Position numbers and translations under genes: made by a program. DNA of 64,000 nt from Gaeumannomyces sp. JS-464 (taxonomy: Eukaryota; Ascomycota; Sordariomycetes; Magnaporthales; Magnaporthaceae). The DNA is taken from the NCBI GenBank assembly GCA_002197995.1, contig NGZR01000003.1, forward strand, positions 3,720,001-3,784,000. The letters are read 5' to 3'. This document shows positions 47,409-58,234 of the stretch, piece by piece. The stretch's first letter is position 1. Each line of letters starts with the position of its first letter. The notes below the pieces were generated by a model. That model was not told the DNA's origin. It ran no database searches and saw nothing but the letters and a program-made list of their open reading frames with translations.

Positions 47409-47765
47409 TCAGTGGCACTGGTCATGGTAGTTCGGAACCTCGTAGCAGCCCTGGTCGCAAAAGCGGAGGGCCTTGATCAAGGGCTGGTTGGGGTCCGCAA
47501 CCAAGTTGTAGGCGAAGAGGGTGTTCCACTCCTTGCCATCGCACGTGTCGGTCCTCCCACACGTGGCCCAGGCAATGTCGGCCTGAACAAACTCTGTTTC
47601 CGCACGAGGGTTAGTTGCTACAAGGCAAAGTGGAAAAGGAAGAGAATTGGGGCTCGTGACAGGAGACTTACGTCCGGAGTTGACGAGGTGGTGACCGCAG
47701 GCTTGGTTCCGGGCCGTGACCCCGGCGGCGGCAGCGACAATGATAGCCACGATGGAGAGATGCAT
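47409..47765 (-). CDS. Small cysteine-rich secreted protein
   Basis: Exon 1 is 47765-47672 and exon 2 is 47616-47409 or 47617-47409 by phase, with a 54-nt intron (47671-47618, GTAAGT to TAG). The intron has a length divisible by three and no stop, so the unspliced frame is also open. Splicing is favoured because it joins LVNSGP to TNPRAETEFVQADIAW and removes a low-complexity stretch. The mature protein is about 82 residues after a signal peptide (MHLSIVAIIVAAAAGVTA). Six cysteines (ACGHH, ATCGRTDTC, FCDQGC, DQCH) suggest three disulfides. A TATA box lies about 137 nt upstream. It fits the loose class of effector-like or antimicrobial secreted proteins, but no function can be assigned. Confidence 0.7.
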   Translation of the reverse strand: MHLSIVAIIVAAAAGVTARNQACGHHLVNSGRKSPVTSPNSLPFPLCLVATNPRAETEFVQADIAWATCGRTDTCDGKEWNTLFAYNLVADPNQPLIKALRFCDQGCYEVPNYHDQCH

Positions 47766-47901
47766 TTTGTTGGGAGACGGGGAGCCGTTGAGTTGGGTTT
47801 GGATGGGATTTTTTTTAGATGGGACTTGTTTGGCTGGGCTCTGGATGCTGGTGATGATGGACTAGACATTGGGTTTGCAAAGAGGGCGGGTGGCATCTCT
47901 G

Positions 47902-47908
47902 TTTTATA
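47902..47908 (-). promoter_or_regulatory. TATA box of the small secreted protein gene
   Basis: TATAAAA on the minus strand, about 137 nt upstream of ATG 47765. Confidence 0.45.
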
Positions 47909-49342
47909 CAAGAATCTTACCCGATTTCTTCCTCTTGTTTCCCTCTAAGCGACTCGAGGCCTTAGGTCGTCAGAACCCGCCATCATACCACATGGCGTTC
48001 TCCGCATGAGCTCAAAACGTGGAATTCCCAAAACAGCCCACGTCGCCGACCACGAATGCAAATAAGCAGCTGAAAAGCAGAACCGATTCTTGACGATGGA
48101 GGCATCGCAAATTATTTAAACGGGGCCTAGGTGTAACGGCAGCATAGCCCGCCCAATCGGAAAAACCCGATCCTGACGGCAGCCTGCCATTCGCAGTGGA
48201 AGCATACTGTCGTAGGTAGCCTAAGTCGGCGACAGATGCAGGTAAGCAGAGCGGTGTGAAACTAGGTGGAGCCCCATTCAGCTAGCCAGTGAACCATGGT
48301 GCTGACGCTGGCATGACCGTTAGGCCCGCTTACAACTGAGGAGTATTCGCCTAACATGAAAAACCTCGATGCCTGTCGGTGCTCCCCCAGTGTGGAGCAC
48401 CGTTTAGGCCCCATTCGACAGGGGCAGTCGACATATTATTGCATACCATGTATACAGTCTCGGACATCGGCTGACCACCCGGGCATTTCTCTGCTGAACG
48501 GGTTGATGAGTGGCACTCAGTAATGAATAGAGTTGGGAAGAAAAATGGCCATAAACTGAGAACAATTAATTCTCAGACGATAACTAGATTTTGAGGGCCT
48601 CGTGACAGCGGATAGTCTAGATAGTTTCGAAGACTCCTTCGCCTCTCCGCCTATCCATGTGTCTCTTGTCCATACCGAGATTTGGATCTTTGTTCGAGGC
48701 AGCAAAAGGCAACATGATGGTCTTTTCAATCATAACCTTCCGAAATTGGATGTGTCGGTTTTTTCCATTGTTTTCTTCCCCCTTAGAGAATGGACAAAAT
48801 TTTGCCCAGATATGATGCCCAACCTAACCCTACGAGCTTGGCCCGTCGATCTAAGGGGTGGAGAGTGTTCACAATCGTAGAATCAAGTAAATCAAGTGGT
48901 GAGGGGGGTCAACCAATGCTCTGGACGTTTCCAATCAATTAAAAACTGGTTACTTTAAATGCCGATGCATCTTCATGCTATCCGTAGTAGCCAAGCAGCG
49001 CATCAGCCACACGCGAGCCGTTTTGCTTCGGGCCAAGCATTGGAGTATAAACGCGAGAGGCGGCTGGGATCGCATCACTACTGCTTTTGCGGGTAATTGT
49101 GTCTGTGATGGGCTTGGCCCCGGCACTCCGTGATTAAGCGGCTGGGCAGCAGTCTGAACCTTGAAACCGCCGCGGGCCAGGTCGCAGGGAAATGGCAATG
49201 AAATGTGATCATATCGCCTAGAGTCTCCTGTCGAGGAGTTATTTTGATGTGCTGGGTCGCTTGCTGCACCTTCCACGTCGGCGTCTCAGAAGAAAACGCA
49301 GATCGTATGGGGCGTGCTGTCGCGAGCCGACTGCAATCCAGT
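47909..49342. other. Intergenic region, divergent promoters
   Basis: About 1.4 kb between divergent genes. A TATAAACG element near 49046 on the plus strand may serve the SET gene, implying a leader of roughly 250 nt. No gene is seen. Confidence 0.55.
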
Positions 49343-50849
49343 ATGCTGCCAAACCTTTCTTTCCTCGCTTTCCTTGCTTGTGGGAAGGTAGCTTCGACGA
49401 GCCCTGCTGCTGCCAATCTGGCCGGAGAAGCACTATGGGCGCTTCCTGAAACCATGCAGGCCCGGCAATGCAGCCACACACCGGCAAGCATGTCCCGTAT
49501 CGGTGGCATATTCGCGTGCCCGCAGCCCATGGACGAGGCTAGCGTCTCGCTAGAAGAACCGCCGCGGTGGGCGCCGTGGACGCACCCGCCCTTTTGCGCC
49601 AACTCGACTTTCTGCGTTTACACCAACGCCGCTTTCCAGAACGGGCGCGGGATCAACATAATCACGACGCCCAAGGCGCTGGCGAGCGCACAGGGCCAAC
49701 TAGAACTGGCTTTCACTGCCTCGCCCTTGGCTTCAGTCGTGGACGGGGGCGGGGGAAGTAGTCAGAGGGCCAGGATAGACGGGATGGCGACGGTGGTGAC
49801 GAGCGACGGAAATAGCTCGACCGCCGGGACGCATGTTCCGAGGAGCCCACACGGGTGGGAGGTGCAGAGCGTCCCGGGCAAAGGCAAAGGCGTGGTGGCG
49901 ACACGGAGGATCCGTCGAGGCGAGACCGTCATGGTGGACTACGCGGCGGTGCTTGCAGCAGTCGAATTCCCAGGACGAGTGACGCAAGCGCAGGGAAACG
50001 AGATCCTGGACTGCGCGGCCAGCAGGCTGCAGAATCCGGAGAAGGTGCTGGAGTTGGGTCGGAGCAGCACGGCGGGGGCCCCCGTGATGGAGGACGTCAT
50101 GCGAACCAACACCTTCTCGCTGACCATTGACGGAGAGCCGTACATGGGCCTGTTCCCTGCCGTCTCACGGATCAACCATGCCTGCGCTCCCAAGTAAGTC
50201 AGGATGCAGCCCCGTCTGCCGATTTTGTATTGACGGAGGACATGAAGTGCTCAGACGCGGTTCTCGGGGCGGACGCTGTCGCAAAAGGTCGTGGCCTTCC
50301 TCGACATTGAGCCAGGCGACGAGATAACCATCAGCTGTGGGTGCTTTGAGACAAACACGCGGGAGAGGCGCTTGTGGTGCCCAGAGAACGGCAGCTCACA
50401 TTGCCAAACAACAAACCATAGACTCCGAGTTTGGAATGACGTACAAGAACCGGCAGGACACGCTGCTCCACCGATGGGGGTTCAAGTGCACATGCAGCCT
50501 CTGCCGCGCACACCCAGGGGAGATCGCAGCCTCGGACGCACGCCGGGAGCGAGCCATGGGCGTGCGCGACCAGATCATGGAGCATGTCAACAAGGGCGAG
50601 CTCTCGGCAGCCATCGAGCAAAGCAAGGCCCTGATCGAGATCAACATCAAGGAGGGGCTCGTGTCGGGCTTGGGGGACCACTATGAGCTGCTGGCCAGGC
50701 TGCACATGGGTGCCAGGGACCTCAAGGGCGCAGCCAAGTACGCGAGACTCGCCTTGGCTGAGATGAGGGACTTTGGGGACCGCGAAGAGTTTGATGCGTT
50801 TGGCGAGCTGGAGCTCTTTGTGGCGCAGTTGGATGCAAGGGGCGTGTAG
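49343..50849 (+). CDS. SET-domain protein with a signal-peptide-like N-terminus
   Basis: Exons 49343-50193, 50248-50336 and 50422-50849 encode 455 residues with consistent phases. The N-terminus from ATG 49343 (MLPNLSFLAFLACGKVAS) looks like a secretion signal and is followed by a Cys-containing linker region. The SET core is complete: GWEVQSVPGKGKGVVATRRI at the start, the RINHACAPN motif completed by intron 1, GDEITISY completed by intron 2, and a post-SET WGFKCTCSLC. Both introns are supported because each rebuilds a conserved motif. The C-terminus has TPR-like helices (AAKYARLALAEMRDF). SET proteins usually methylate lysines in histones or other proteins. An extracellular or secretory-pathway location, if the signal works, would be unusual. 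The substrate is unknown. Confidence 0.85.
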
Positions 50850-51418
50850 GCGGAGCTGTTGGTTCCTTGGGTTGGAAAACCTTGTAGAACATGGTTTGGT
50901 GTTGACGTGTTGAACTTGAATCGATCTCGCCGCGATTATTCACCGCTAAACGCCTACTGCAGCAATGGGACGGACGACGGAAGGTGGCGCCTAGATCCAA
51001 TCAGCCGCTCCTGTCGTCATTCAGCTGGCCGCTCGCTGCAAGATGCAGACCCCGCACCTCTCGTCTTCTCCTTCCCCGTTCCTTTCTTTTTTCTTCTATC
51101 AATGGAATTCGGATATTTTTGTCTTCTATTGCTTTACTATTCATGGCAGACACCATTGCAATCACTCGGCGCGGACGCGATTCCTCCCGAGGCGGGGTTG
51201 AGTCACCCGGCGGGCGGCCTAGCTTGCCATGTTGCTTGGGCTCGCATTACGTCGCGCCTCCTCTACCCAGTTTAGATTGGATGACATTGAGTGCTGGCTG
51301 CCGCTTCCCGCCCGTTTGGTCGCCCTGTTTCGTTGTTTGCTTTTCCTTACCTCACACTGGCCCTTTCCATGTTGCTCTATTTATTCCTTGCTCCCAACCC
51401 CGTTTCCATCCCGCCTTG
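50850..51418. other. Intergenic region
   Basis: This is 3' flank of the SET gene and leader of the DUF2828 gene. The reading frame of the next gene stays open upstream to 50984, but that part is pyrimidine-rich and looks like leader. Confidence 0.55.
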
Positions 51419-53903
51419 ATGCTGTCCGCCGTCCTTCGGCGAACCTCCCACCCCTTGTCTTTGGCCATCGCCAGGCAATCCAGGATGGCCGCTACGGATG
51501 CAGCACCGTGGTTTCTCACCTCCAACTTCCCTGTGCTCTTCCCCACCCACCGGGCCTTGACGCTGCCTGATGGGGAGTTCGAGTCCTTCATTGTGCAAGA
51601 CGTCGGCTCGCGCCATGCTGAGCCCACGCATGTCGCCGCCGAGTCTGCGGCCAATGTGGCGACATCGGACGGCACCCTGATCTACACGCCCCCATCGACC
51701 ACGGCTGACGTCCGGGAGGCGCTTGCTGCCGCCGATCTCGCTGCTCCAAAGCCCGATGCGACTGCGGCCAAGTCCTCCAACCCCTTCATGAATGCCCTTC
51801 TGTCCCACAGTGAGGCGTCAGAGGCAGGCCCAAAGAGCCCAGACAACAAAATGCTTACGGAGAATAGCGATGTCGCACATCGATCCAGCGGGAATGCCCT
51901 TGTCGATTTATTCTTCGAGCTAGAGAACACCATCTCGTCGCCACGTTTGGTTGAGGTTCTTACCGCAGCCTGGACCGGGGACCCTGAGATGACCTTGAAG
52001 ATCATCTTCAATGCACGCTCTATTCACCTCGGAAAGAGTTCGAAGACGCTCTTTTACCGCTGCGCCGGCTGGCTGGCCCAAAACCACCCCTTGACCCTCG
52101 CAGTCAATCTCCGTTGGCTCAGCCGCCCAGTGATTCCCAAAAAGGTCCAGAAGGAAGAGGGTGATGCCGAAAAGCCAGTCCTCATCGATGCTGCAGAGGT
52201 TGATGAGCATGACCCTGCCCACCACGACGTTCGAAATGGCGTTGCCCACGGCTACTGGAAGGACCTCCTCAACATCCTGGCACTCGCTGCCAACGGCATC
52301 TTGACCCCCTGACCGACCCTAAGGAACTGCTCAACCTGGACCAGAGGGGCAATAGAGATGTCAGCAAAGTGTCTCAAGAAGATGCCAAAGTCAAGCGACA
52401 CGCCACCCGCGAGATCGGACACAAAGAGAGCCTCGACAAGTTCGAAAACGATGCGGTCTACCGCGCGCTGCACATGACTGTCGCACGGCTTTTCGCGGCA
52501 CAGCTCAAGGAAGATCTCCGAAAGCTCCGTAGCGGTGACGCGAAGGAGATGCGGCAGATCTCCCTTTGCGCCAAGTGGGCACCCAGTACGGCCCGTTTCC
52601 ACGATAAGCACACGTTTGTCGTTTCCACTCTCGCCGAGCTGCTGTCTCCGCCCACCGCGGGAGAGCAGGCAGAGGACAGGGAAACTTTCCTCCGTCACGC
52701 GCGCGACAGCTATAGAAGGGACGTCGCGGCGTTGCGTAAGCAGCTCGAGGTGGTGGAGCGAGACGTGACAGCCCAGACATTTGACAAGATCAAGTACGAT
52801 CGCGTCCCGTCGATCGCTATGCAGAACTACACCCCTTTGTTTGCGGCAAAGGACACGGAACGGTTCGGTGCGTACGTTACCAAGGTTGCACAGGGCAAGG
52901 CACGAATATCGGGCGCTGTTTTGCTCCCCAGCACACTCGTCAGCAAGGCAAGGTCGAGAGGGCTCAATCCCTACGGCGGCACCTTGCCTAGTAGAGGAAG
53001 AGGCGGCAGAGCTGGGAGAGGGGGCAGGATGGGCGCTGCGGAGGCCGTGGAGGCCAAGATTGCCGAGATGGAGGCCAAGGTCCTTGATGGCCAGTGGGCG
53101 ACGCTGGTACAGCGGATCCGGGACTCGGGCACGCTATCGTCCAGCCTAGCGGTTTGCGATGTCAGCGGCAGTATGGAAGGCCCGAGATTGGCTGACGGCA
53201 CCACTCCGATGGACTCGGCCATCGGGCTATCGCTGCTGGTGGCCGAGCTAGCTGCGCCACCTTTCGCGGGTGCATTCATCACTTTCACCGACAACCCGAG
53301 AGTGGAGCGCGTGAACCTCGCAGACTCCTTCCGCAACAAGATCTTCAGTCTACAGAGTTCCGATTGGGGAATGTCTACAAATTTCGTCGCCGTCTTCGAG
53401 AAACTGATTCTCCCCCTCGCTGTCGATAACAAGATCAAGCCCGAGGACATGGTCAAGCGCGTCTTTGTATTCTCAGACATGCAGTTCAACCAAGCCGAGT
53501 CGCGCCGAGACAGATGGTCGACGAGCTTTGAGCGCATCTCGAAGCTATACAAGGCCGCCGGCTATGAGATGCCGGAGCTCGTCTTCTGGAATCTGGCGGG
53601 CGGGCGGGTCGGCGTGACGGGCGTCGGAGACCCGACAGCGCCCAAGCCCGTAATGGCGGATACAGAGGGCACGGCTCTAGTGAGTGGGTATTCCCAGGGC
53701 ATGCTCAAGGTCTTCCTGGACGGTGGTGGCTTCGAGGATCCCGAAGAGGTAGAGGACGAGGAAGAGCCAGTGGTTGTCACCAAGTCTGGGAGGACGTCGA
53801 GATGCTCGAGCAGCCGAAAAAGAAGCTCAAGGCGGACCCATTTCAGGTGGTAAAGAAGGCGGTCAATCACAAGGCGTATGCTATGTTGAAGGTCGTGGAT
53901 TGA
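51419..53903 (+). CDS. DUF2828 protein with von Willebrand A-type domain, two frameshifts
   Basis: This is a large cytosolic protein of the plant/fungal DUF2828 family. Starts at ATG 51419 (MLSAVLRRTS) or ATG 51485 (MAATDAAPWF) are both possible. The N-terminal helical part has NALVDLFFELENTISSPRL and LFYRCAGWLAQNHP. The C-terminal part is a vWA fold with a MIDAS-like DVSGSM and a later GMSTNF threonine. The frame changes at about 52298 (LALAANG to HLDPLTDPKELLNLD, one missing C) and at about 53788 (VTKSG to EDVEMLEQPKKKLKADP, one missing G in GGG). After repair it ends KKAVNHKAYAMLKVVD at 53903. The role is unknown. The fold recalls Ro60/TROVE-vWA RNA-binding proteins, an inference from architecture only. 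Confidence 0.82.
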
Positions 53904-54933
53904 GTAGATCAACGGAGAAGGTGTGAGCAAGGAATCCTCGCAAGACAAGGAAAGGAAATCTCAAACTCCGAATCGTCTCAATCAGGACATCCCTAGGTAG
54001 ATATCAAATCAACTCGACTTTTGCGCGTTTCGATACCGCCGACCCCTTAAATGATGTGTGCTCTGCTCGATGCGTCGACGTGCGGATAATTTGGAAATAG
54101 GCAAGGTGATGGTCAAGGCCCCGAAAGTTGACGATGCGTGCGTCCGACGAATATCTGCCGCTGATGGCTTGAGACCCTTGCTTGACATATTCGAGCAGTT
54201 GGATATCAGGTCGAGCCCACGCTTGGCTAGTCTAGTGCCTACACCCCTTGTTACTCTAACCGCAACCCACATACGACGTCATTGCGGAGGTCGGGAGAGA
54301 AATGGCAAAGGAATCACGGGGTCCCTGAGCAGAACTCGAACTGGGGCTGGACATAGCCCCGGAAAAGCCGTGTGCCATTGCACTACCCAGCCAGAAGCAA
54401 GACGGACGAGTAGTCCCCGATCCTCCGAACACAGGGGGGCAGGTTTGTCGGCGACCGAGGGAGAATAGGGTGGGCGAATCCCAGGGCAACATAAAGCAGA
54501 AAGTGGATCATAAAGAGAAAAATAAGGGAAGTGTTGGCACAGGCGGCTGGCAAGGTAAGGTCTTGTTTTAAGTTACTTCACTGGCTGTGACGCGATGAAC
54601 AAACAGCCTTTATCTACCTATCGTCAGCGACCAGGCATCTCGTGCGCTGGATGCCAAGTTGCTTGCACCCCAGCAGCAGGCGGAAATGCTCCACATTTCA
54701 GACATCAGCGAAGTGGGGCCGGAAAAAACAGGGCCAGGGCTGCCAGGCTGCAACTTTAAGCCGACGACAGCCCCAAATTGAACCCATGACCGCGAAGCCA
54801 AGAACCGCCGCCGACAGCCCGCTGGTATTCCAGACAGCAAATTTGCGCCTAGGAATAAAAAGCACCGGCGGATCGGGTAACGAAGGAACGTCAAAAGGAC
54901 CCGAGGAGACAATGAGACGGCCGAGAGGGCATC
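53904..54933. other. Intergenic region containing a tRNA-like relic
   Basis: About 1 kb between two plus-strand genes. Short open frames on both strands around 54009-54270 are of uncertain status and lack family features. The tRNA-like element is listed separately. Confidence 0.5.
54321..54392 (-). pseudogene. tRNA-like element with intact A and B boxes but no cloverleaf
   Basis: On the minus strand TAGTGCAATGG (54385-54375) fits the Pol III A box and GTTCGAGTTC (54341-54332) fits the B box, with a start-to-start distance of 44 nt as in an intronless tRNA. The acceptor ends GGCTGGG and TCAGGGA do not pair, and the T stem has only about three pairs. An anticodon stem of five pairs cannot be formed. 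This reads as a decayed tRNA or tRNA-derived element rather than a working gene. Confidence 0.4.
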
Positions 54934-56369
54934 ATGACCCCGACCGACGCCAACGGCGAGGGCGAGGGCCCTCGCCCTGGGACGACCTCGGCGCTGCCGG
55001 GCGGAGCCGGCATCCTGCCCGTCGTCCCGCCGCCGGGGTCCGACCTGTACGACAACACGCAGCGTAAAAACGCCGCCACGGCCGCGTCAGCCGCCAGCGT
55101 GCGCGCCTTCACCGCCCAGGCCGTCGCTTTTTATTTTCGCGCGCCAGTCAAGGCCTTTTTCCGCACGCGCGTCGACTACCTCGCCTTTGCGCGCAGCATC
55201 CACCTCGAGCGCCACCACCACCAGCAGCAGGCCTCCCCGACCAGCCGCCTACGCCAGGTCTGGTTCTGGCTGCGCGGCACCACGCCCGGCGTGCTGACCA
55301 GCGCCATCCGCCACCAGGGCTGGTCCGTCGTGCCCGACCACGTGCTGCCGCCGCTGATCGCCAACGTCGCCGTCGGCGCGGTCCTCTACTCGAGCTACCT
55401 GCACATCCTGGCCCACCTGCACGAGGAGTCGGGCCGCGGCGCCAAGCGCGTCTACCCGCCCCCCGGCCCGCAGGACACGTTCATGGCGGGCCTGCTGGCC
55501 GGCTCCATCCAGAGCTTCGTCGCCGCGCCGCTCGACGCCATCCAGGCCCGTTACGACCACCGCGAGCTGATGGCTAGCGCAAAGGGTGGTGGTAGTGGCG
55601 GCGGTGGCGGCGGCAAGCCCCCAGCATGTGGTCATTCAGCGCCGCCAAGCTGCGCGAGATTGGCCTGCGCGGCGTCTTTGCCGGCTGGAGCATGTCGCTA
55701 GCCAAGGACAGCGTCGGCAGCGCCGTCTTCTTCAGCACATTTGAGTACGTCAAGGCGCAGGGCTACTACAAGTTTGTCAGATGGTACTACGGCGGTCTGA
55801 GCGACGACATTGTCAACCTGTTGTCGCGGCGGCGGCCGCCGCTGCCGTCGAGCGGCGACAATCGGCATCGCCTCTCCGTGGGCGCCGCAGCAGCCGACAA
55901 CGCAGAGGACCACCAGCCGACGGTGATCCGCCCGCACTACGCCATCGAGCCGGGCTTCCTGCTGCTCGCGGGCGTGAGCGGGTCGCTAATGCAGCAGTTG
56001 GCCGTGTACCCGCTTACGCACCTGCAACTCGAGCATTTTAACCACCTCGAGGACCTCGACGACCAGGCGCGCCGGTTCCGCGCCGAGCCCGCCGCTCCCG
56101 GCGGCCTCCGCGGCCCGCGCGACTGGCGCATGTGGCGGGCCTACTACCGCGCCTACCAGGAGACGTGGCAGCAGTGCTCGATGGCTGCCTCGGCCGAGGG
56201 CAGGAGCATGGCCGGGTGGCTCTACCGCGGCTTCTGGTGGAACACGGTCCGGCAGGTGCCGAGCACCAGCGCCGGCTTGATCATATTCGAGCTTGTCAGG
56301 CGAAAGTATGGCTTGGGTGGGGACGAGGTGCGGATCACGAAGGACGGCTACGATATCTTGCTGGCTTGA
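54934..56369 (+). CDS. Mitochondrial-carrier-like membrane protein, one frameshift
   Basis: ATG 54934 opens MTPTDANGEGEGPRPG. Carrier-type repeats are recognisable but degenerate: SVRAFTAQAVAFYFRAP early, then GSIQSFVAAPLDAIQARY (close to the PxDxxxxR carrier motif) and GSLMQQLAVYPLTHLQLEHF. The helix-start pattern LRGVFAGWSMSLAKDSVGSA and the closing LYRGFWWNTVRQVPSTSAGL also fit the family. It should lie in an inner organelle membrane, with unknown substrate. The frame changes at about 55618 (GGGGGGKP to SMWSFSAAKLREIG) within a CCCCC run and one missing C restores it. A low-complexity Gly/Ser stretch precedes the shift. Confidence 0.75.
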
Positions 56370-56648
56370 CCGCGTGTGGTGTGTATACATTGCAACGTTC
56401 TTCCCTACTCCATCTTATTTCCTTGCCGGCGCGGCGTTTTGGTTACTTTTTTTATACCTGTATTTTCTTTTTCTTTTCTTTATGATTCCACTAGACAGGC
56501 GTATCTCACTCACCCCTGCCATTCCGTACCCCTCCTTAGACTCAGCTCTTATTTGTACATCTCTGCACATCTCCAGATACACGTTAGACTTAGACAGGCT
56601 GTTGTGGCATTTATAGTAGCGCCCCCAACACTGTAAAAAGTCGCTCTC

Positions 56649-57822
56649 TTAGTAGAATGTCCAACCCTTGAAAGCAGGCCGGATGCGCACAAGCCAGTAG
56701 CCGACTCCAAAAAACGCACCACCAAGATGTGCAGCGTACCCGACGAAATTACCCATCCAGTTCTCCGTCGGACCTTGCGTCCGCGCATGATATAAGCGAT
56801 ACATGTCCCAGCTCAAAAAGCCGAAAAACAGGACCCCGAGCGGCATCGGCACCGGCGGGATGATCAGGGTCACCCACTGGCGCGGGGCGGTGCAGGCCAC
56901 GGCCGCCATGATACCTTCTATCATGCCGCTGGCGCCGAGGGTGCCCGAGACGACATCCTGGTGCCCGCCGGTCTGCTCGTTGAGCAGCGACGCCGCGCTC
57001 GCCGTGAGCGCCGAGCCCAGGGACAGGAACGCCAAGCGCGCGGCGCCAAACCCCAGGCGCAGGGCCATGGTGGCCGAAAACTGGAAGACCATCATGTTGA
57101 CTATTTTTTGGGGAGAGAAGAACAAGCAAGCCAGAGCGGACGGAGTTAAAAGATGGTGGGGTTGACATTAGCAATCGATGCATTTCGATTAACGTGCACG
57201 AAAGTATAAAAAGAAAGGAGGCAAGAGGCAATGAGTAAGGAGCCTCCCGTTCCAGCCTTACCTGCAAGATGTATAGTGTCGTAGTGGGAAAAGGCCGACG
57301 TGAGGAGGGTCCACCAGCGGCCCTGCAGCACGTTGTCGGACGACAGGACAAAGTTGTCCCTCATCCAGTCGAGCTTCTCGGTCGTGCGCGACCACCGCAC
57401 CGACCACGGCGAGTTCTGCGGCCCCTCGTTCCTGGCCAGCCACCACCAGTAGTAGACGACCAGGTTGGCGCCGATGACGCCGTAGACGATAGCCCGCGCC
57501 TTGAGCCGGCTGATTGGCACCATCGGCGACCGCGGCGGCCGCGGCGGCCGCGGAGGCGGAGGCGGAGGCGGAGGCGGAGGCGGGTAGTAGTGGTGGCGGC
57601 TGCTCTGCCGGTACTGGTGGATCGACCGGGCTGTCAACGCCGCCGCCGCCGCCGCCGCCGCCCCCTGGCCAGGGCTTCGCGTTACTGCTGCGTTGTGATT
57701 TAGGATGGATGCGCGGGCCGGGATTGGTGGGCGGAACCGGGGCAGGGCGCCTGCGCCGCGCCGCAGGACCAGCGAGGGCAGACGCGAGGCCGCCGGCCCC
57801 CGCCGAGGCGAGCAAGCAACAT
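56649..57822 (-). CDS. Rhomboid-family intramembrane serine protease, N-terminus uncertain
   Basis: The catalytic part has GASGMIEG (active serine) and HLGGAFFG (active histidine) on separate helices, the rhomboid dyad. Earlier helices AIVYGVIGANLVVYYWWW and a loop with RWWTLLTSAFSH (the conserved L1/H2 region) are in place. A 161-nt intron (57261-57101) joins IHLA to VNMMVFQFSATMAL. The position and size suggest a mitochondrial or Golgi rhomboid. Upstream of ATG 57533 (MVPISRLKARA) the frame is open through proline and alanine runs (RSIHQYRQSSRHHYYPP) but no clean ATG exists. A frame change near 57655 within a G/C repeat could link it to ATG 57822. The N-terminus and targeting are therefore unresolved. 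Confidence 0.8.
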
Positions 57823-58234
57823 CACGCGGCGAGGCTGTGCTAGATTCTCAAGGCCAAGTCACGTTCTCTTCGCTCATTCGGTTGGGCAACATCGGTAATA
57901 TGTTTCGCATGGAAGAATGGCTGATGGTGCGTAGATTTGCTATCAAGCCTCCATCATGTGGGAAGACAGATGCAAATTGGAAGCACGTGTGCGACGCAAC
58001 CGTCAGCTGCAGGGGTGGGTCCGATTGGGACCGAATGTGGGTCCCCCGCCCGCAGTGACAATCAGGCTGATCGACTGGGTGTTACGGGCTCTCCTTCACG
58101 TTCGTCGCCAAATTTCATGGATGGCTGGGCATTGAGAGCGGCAACACCTGCGGCCAGAAAAGGGGGAGGTAGAGACATATTGATATTTACACTAAAACTA
58201 CTCAGCCCAGACAATGCGCACGGCTACTACCACG
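57823..58234. other. Intergenic region
   Basis: This is 5' flank of the rhomboid gene and 3' flank of the receptor-like gene. No gene is seen. Confidence 0.6.

Noticed and set aside
50337..50421. Frameshift in the SET gene
   Set aside because: An 85-nt GT-AG intron restores ISYSEFGMTYKNRQ exactly, so no frameshift is needed.
54321..54392. A functional tRNA gene
   Set aside because: Acceptor and anticodon stems do not pair and no sensible anticodon loop is formed.
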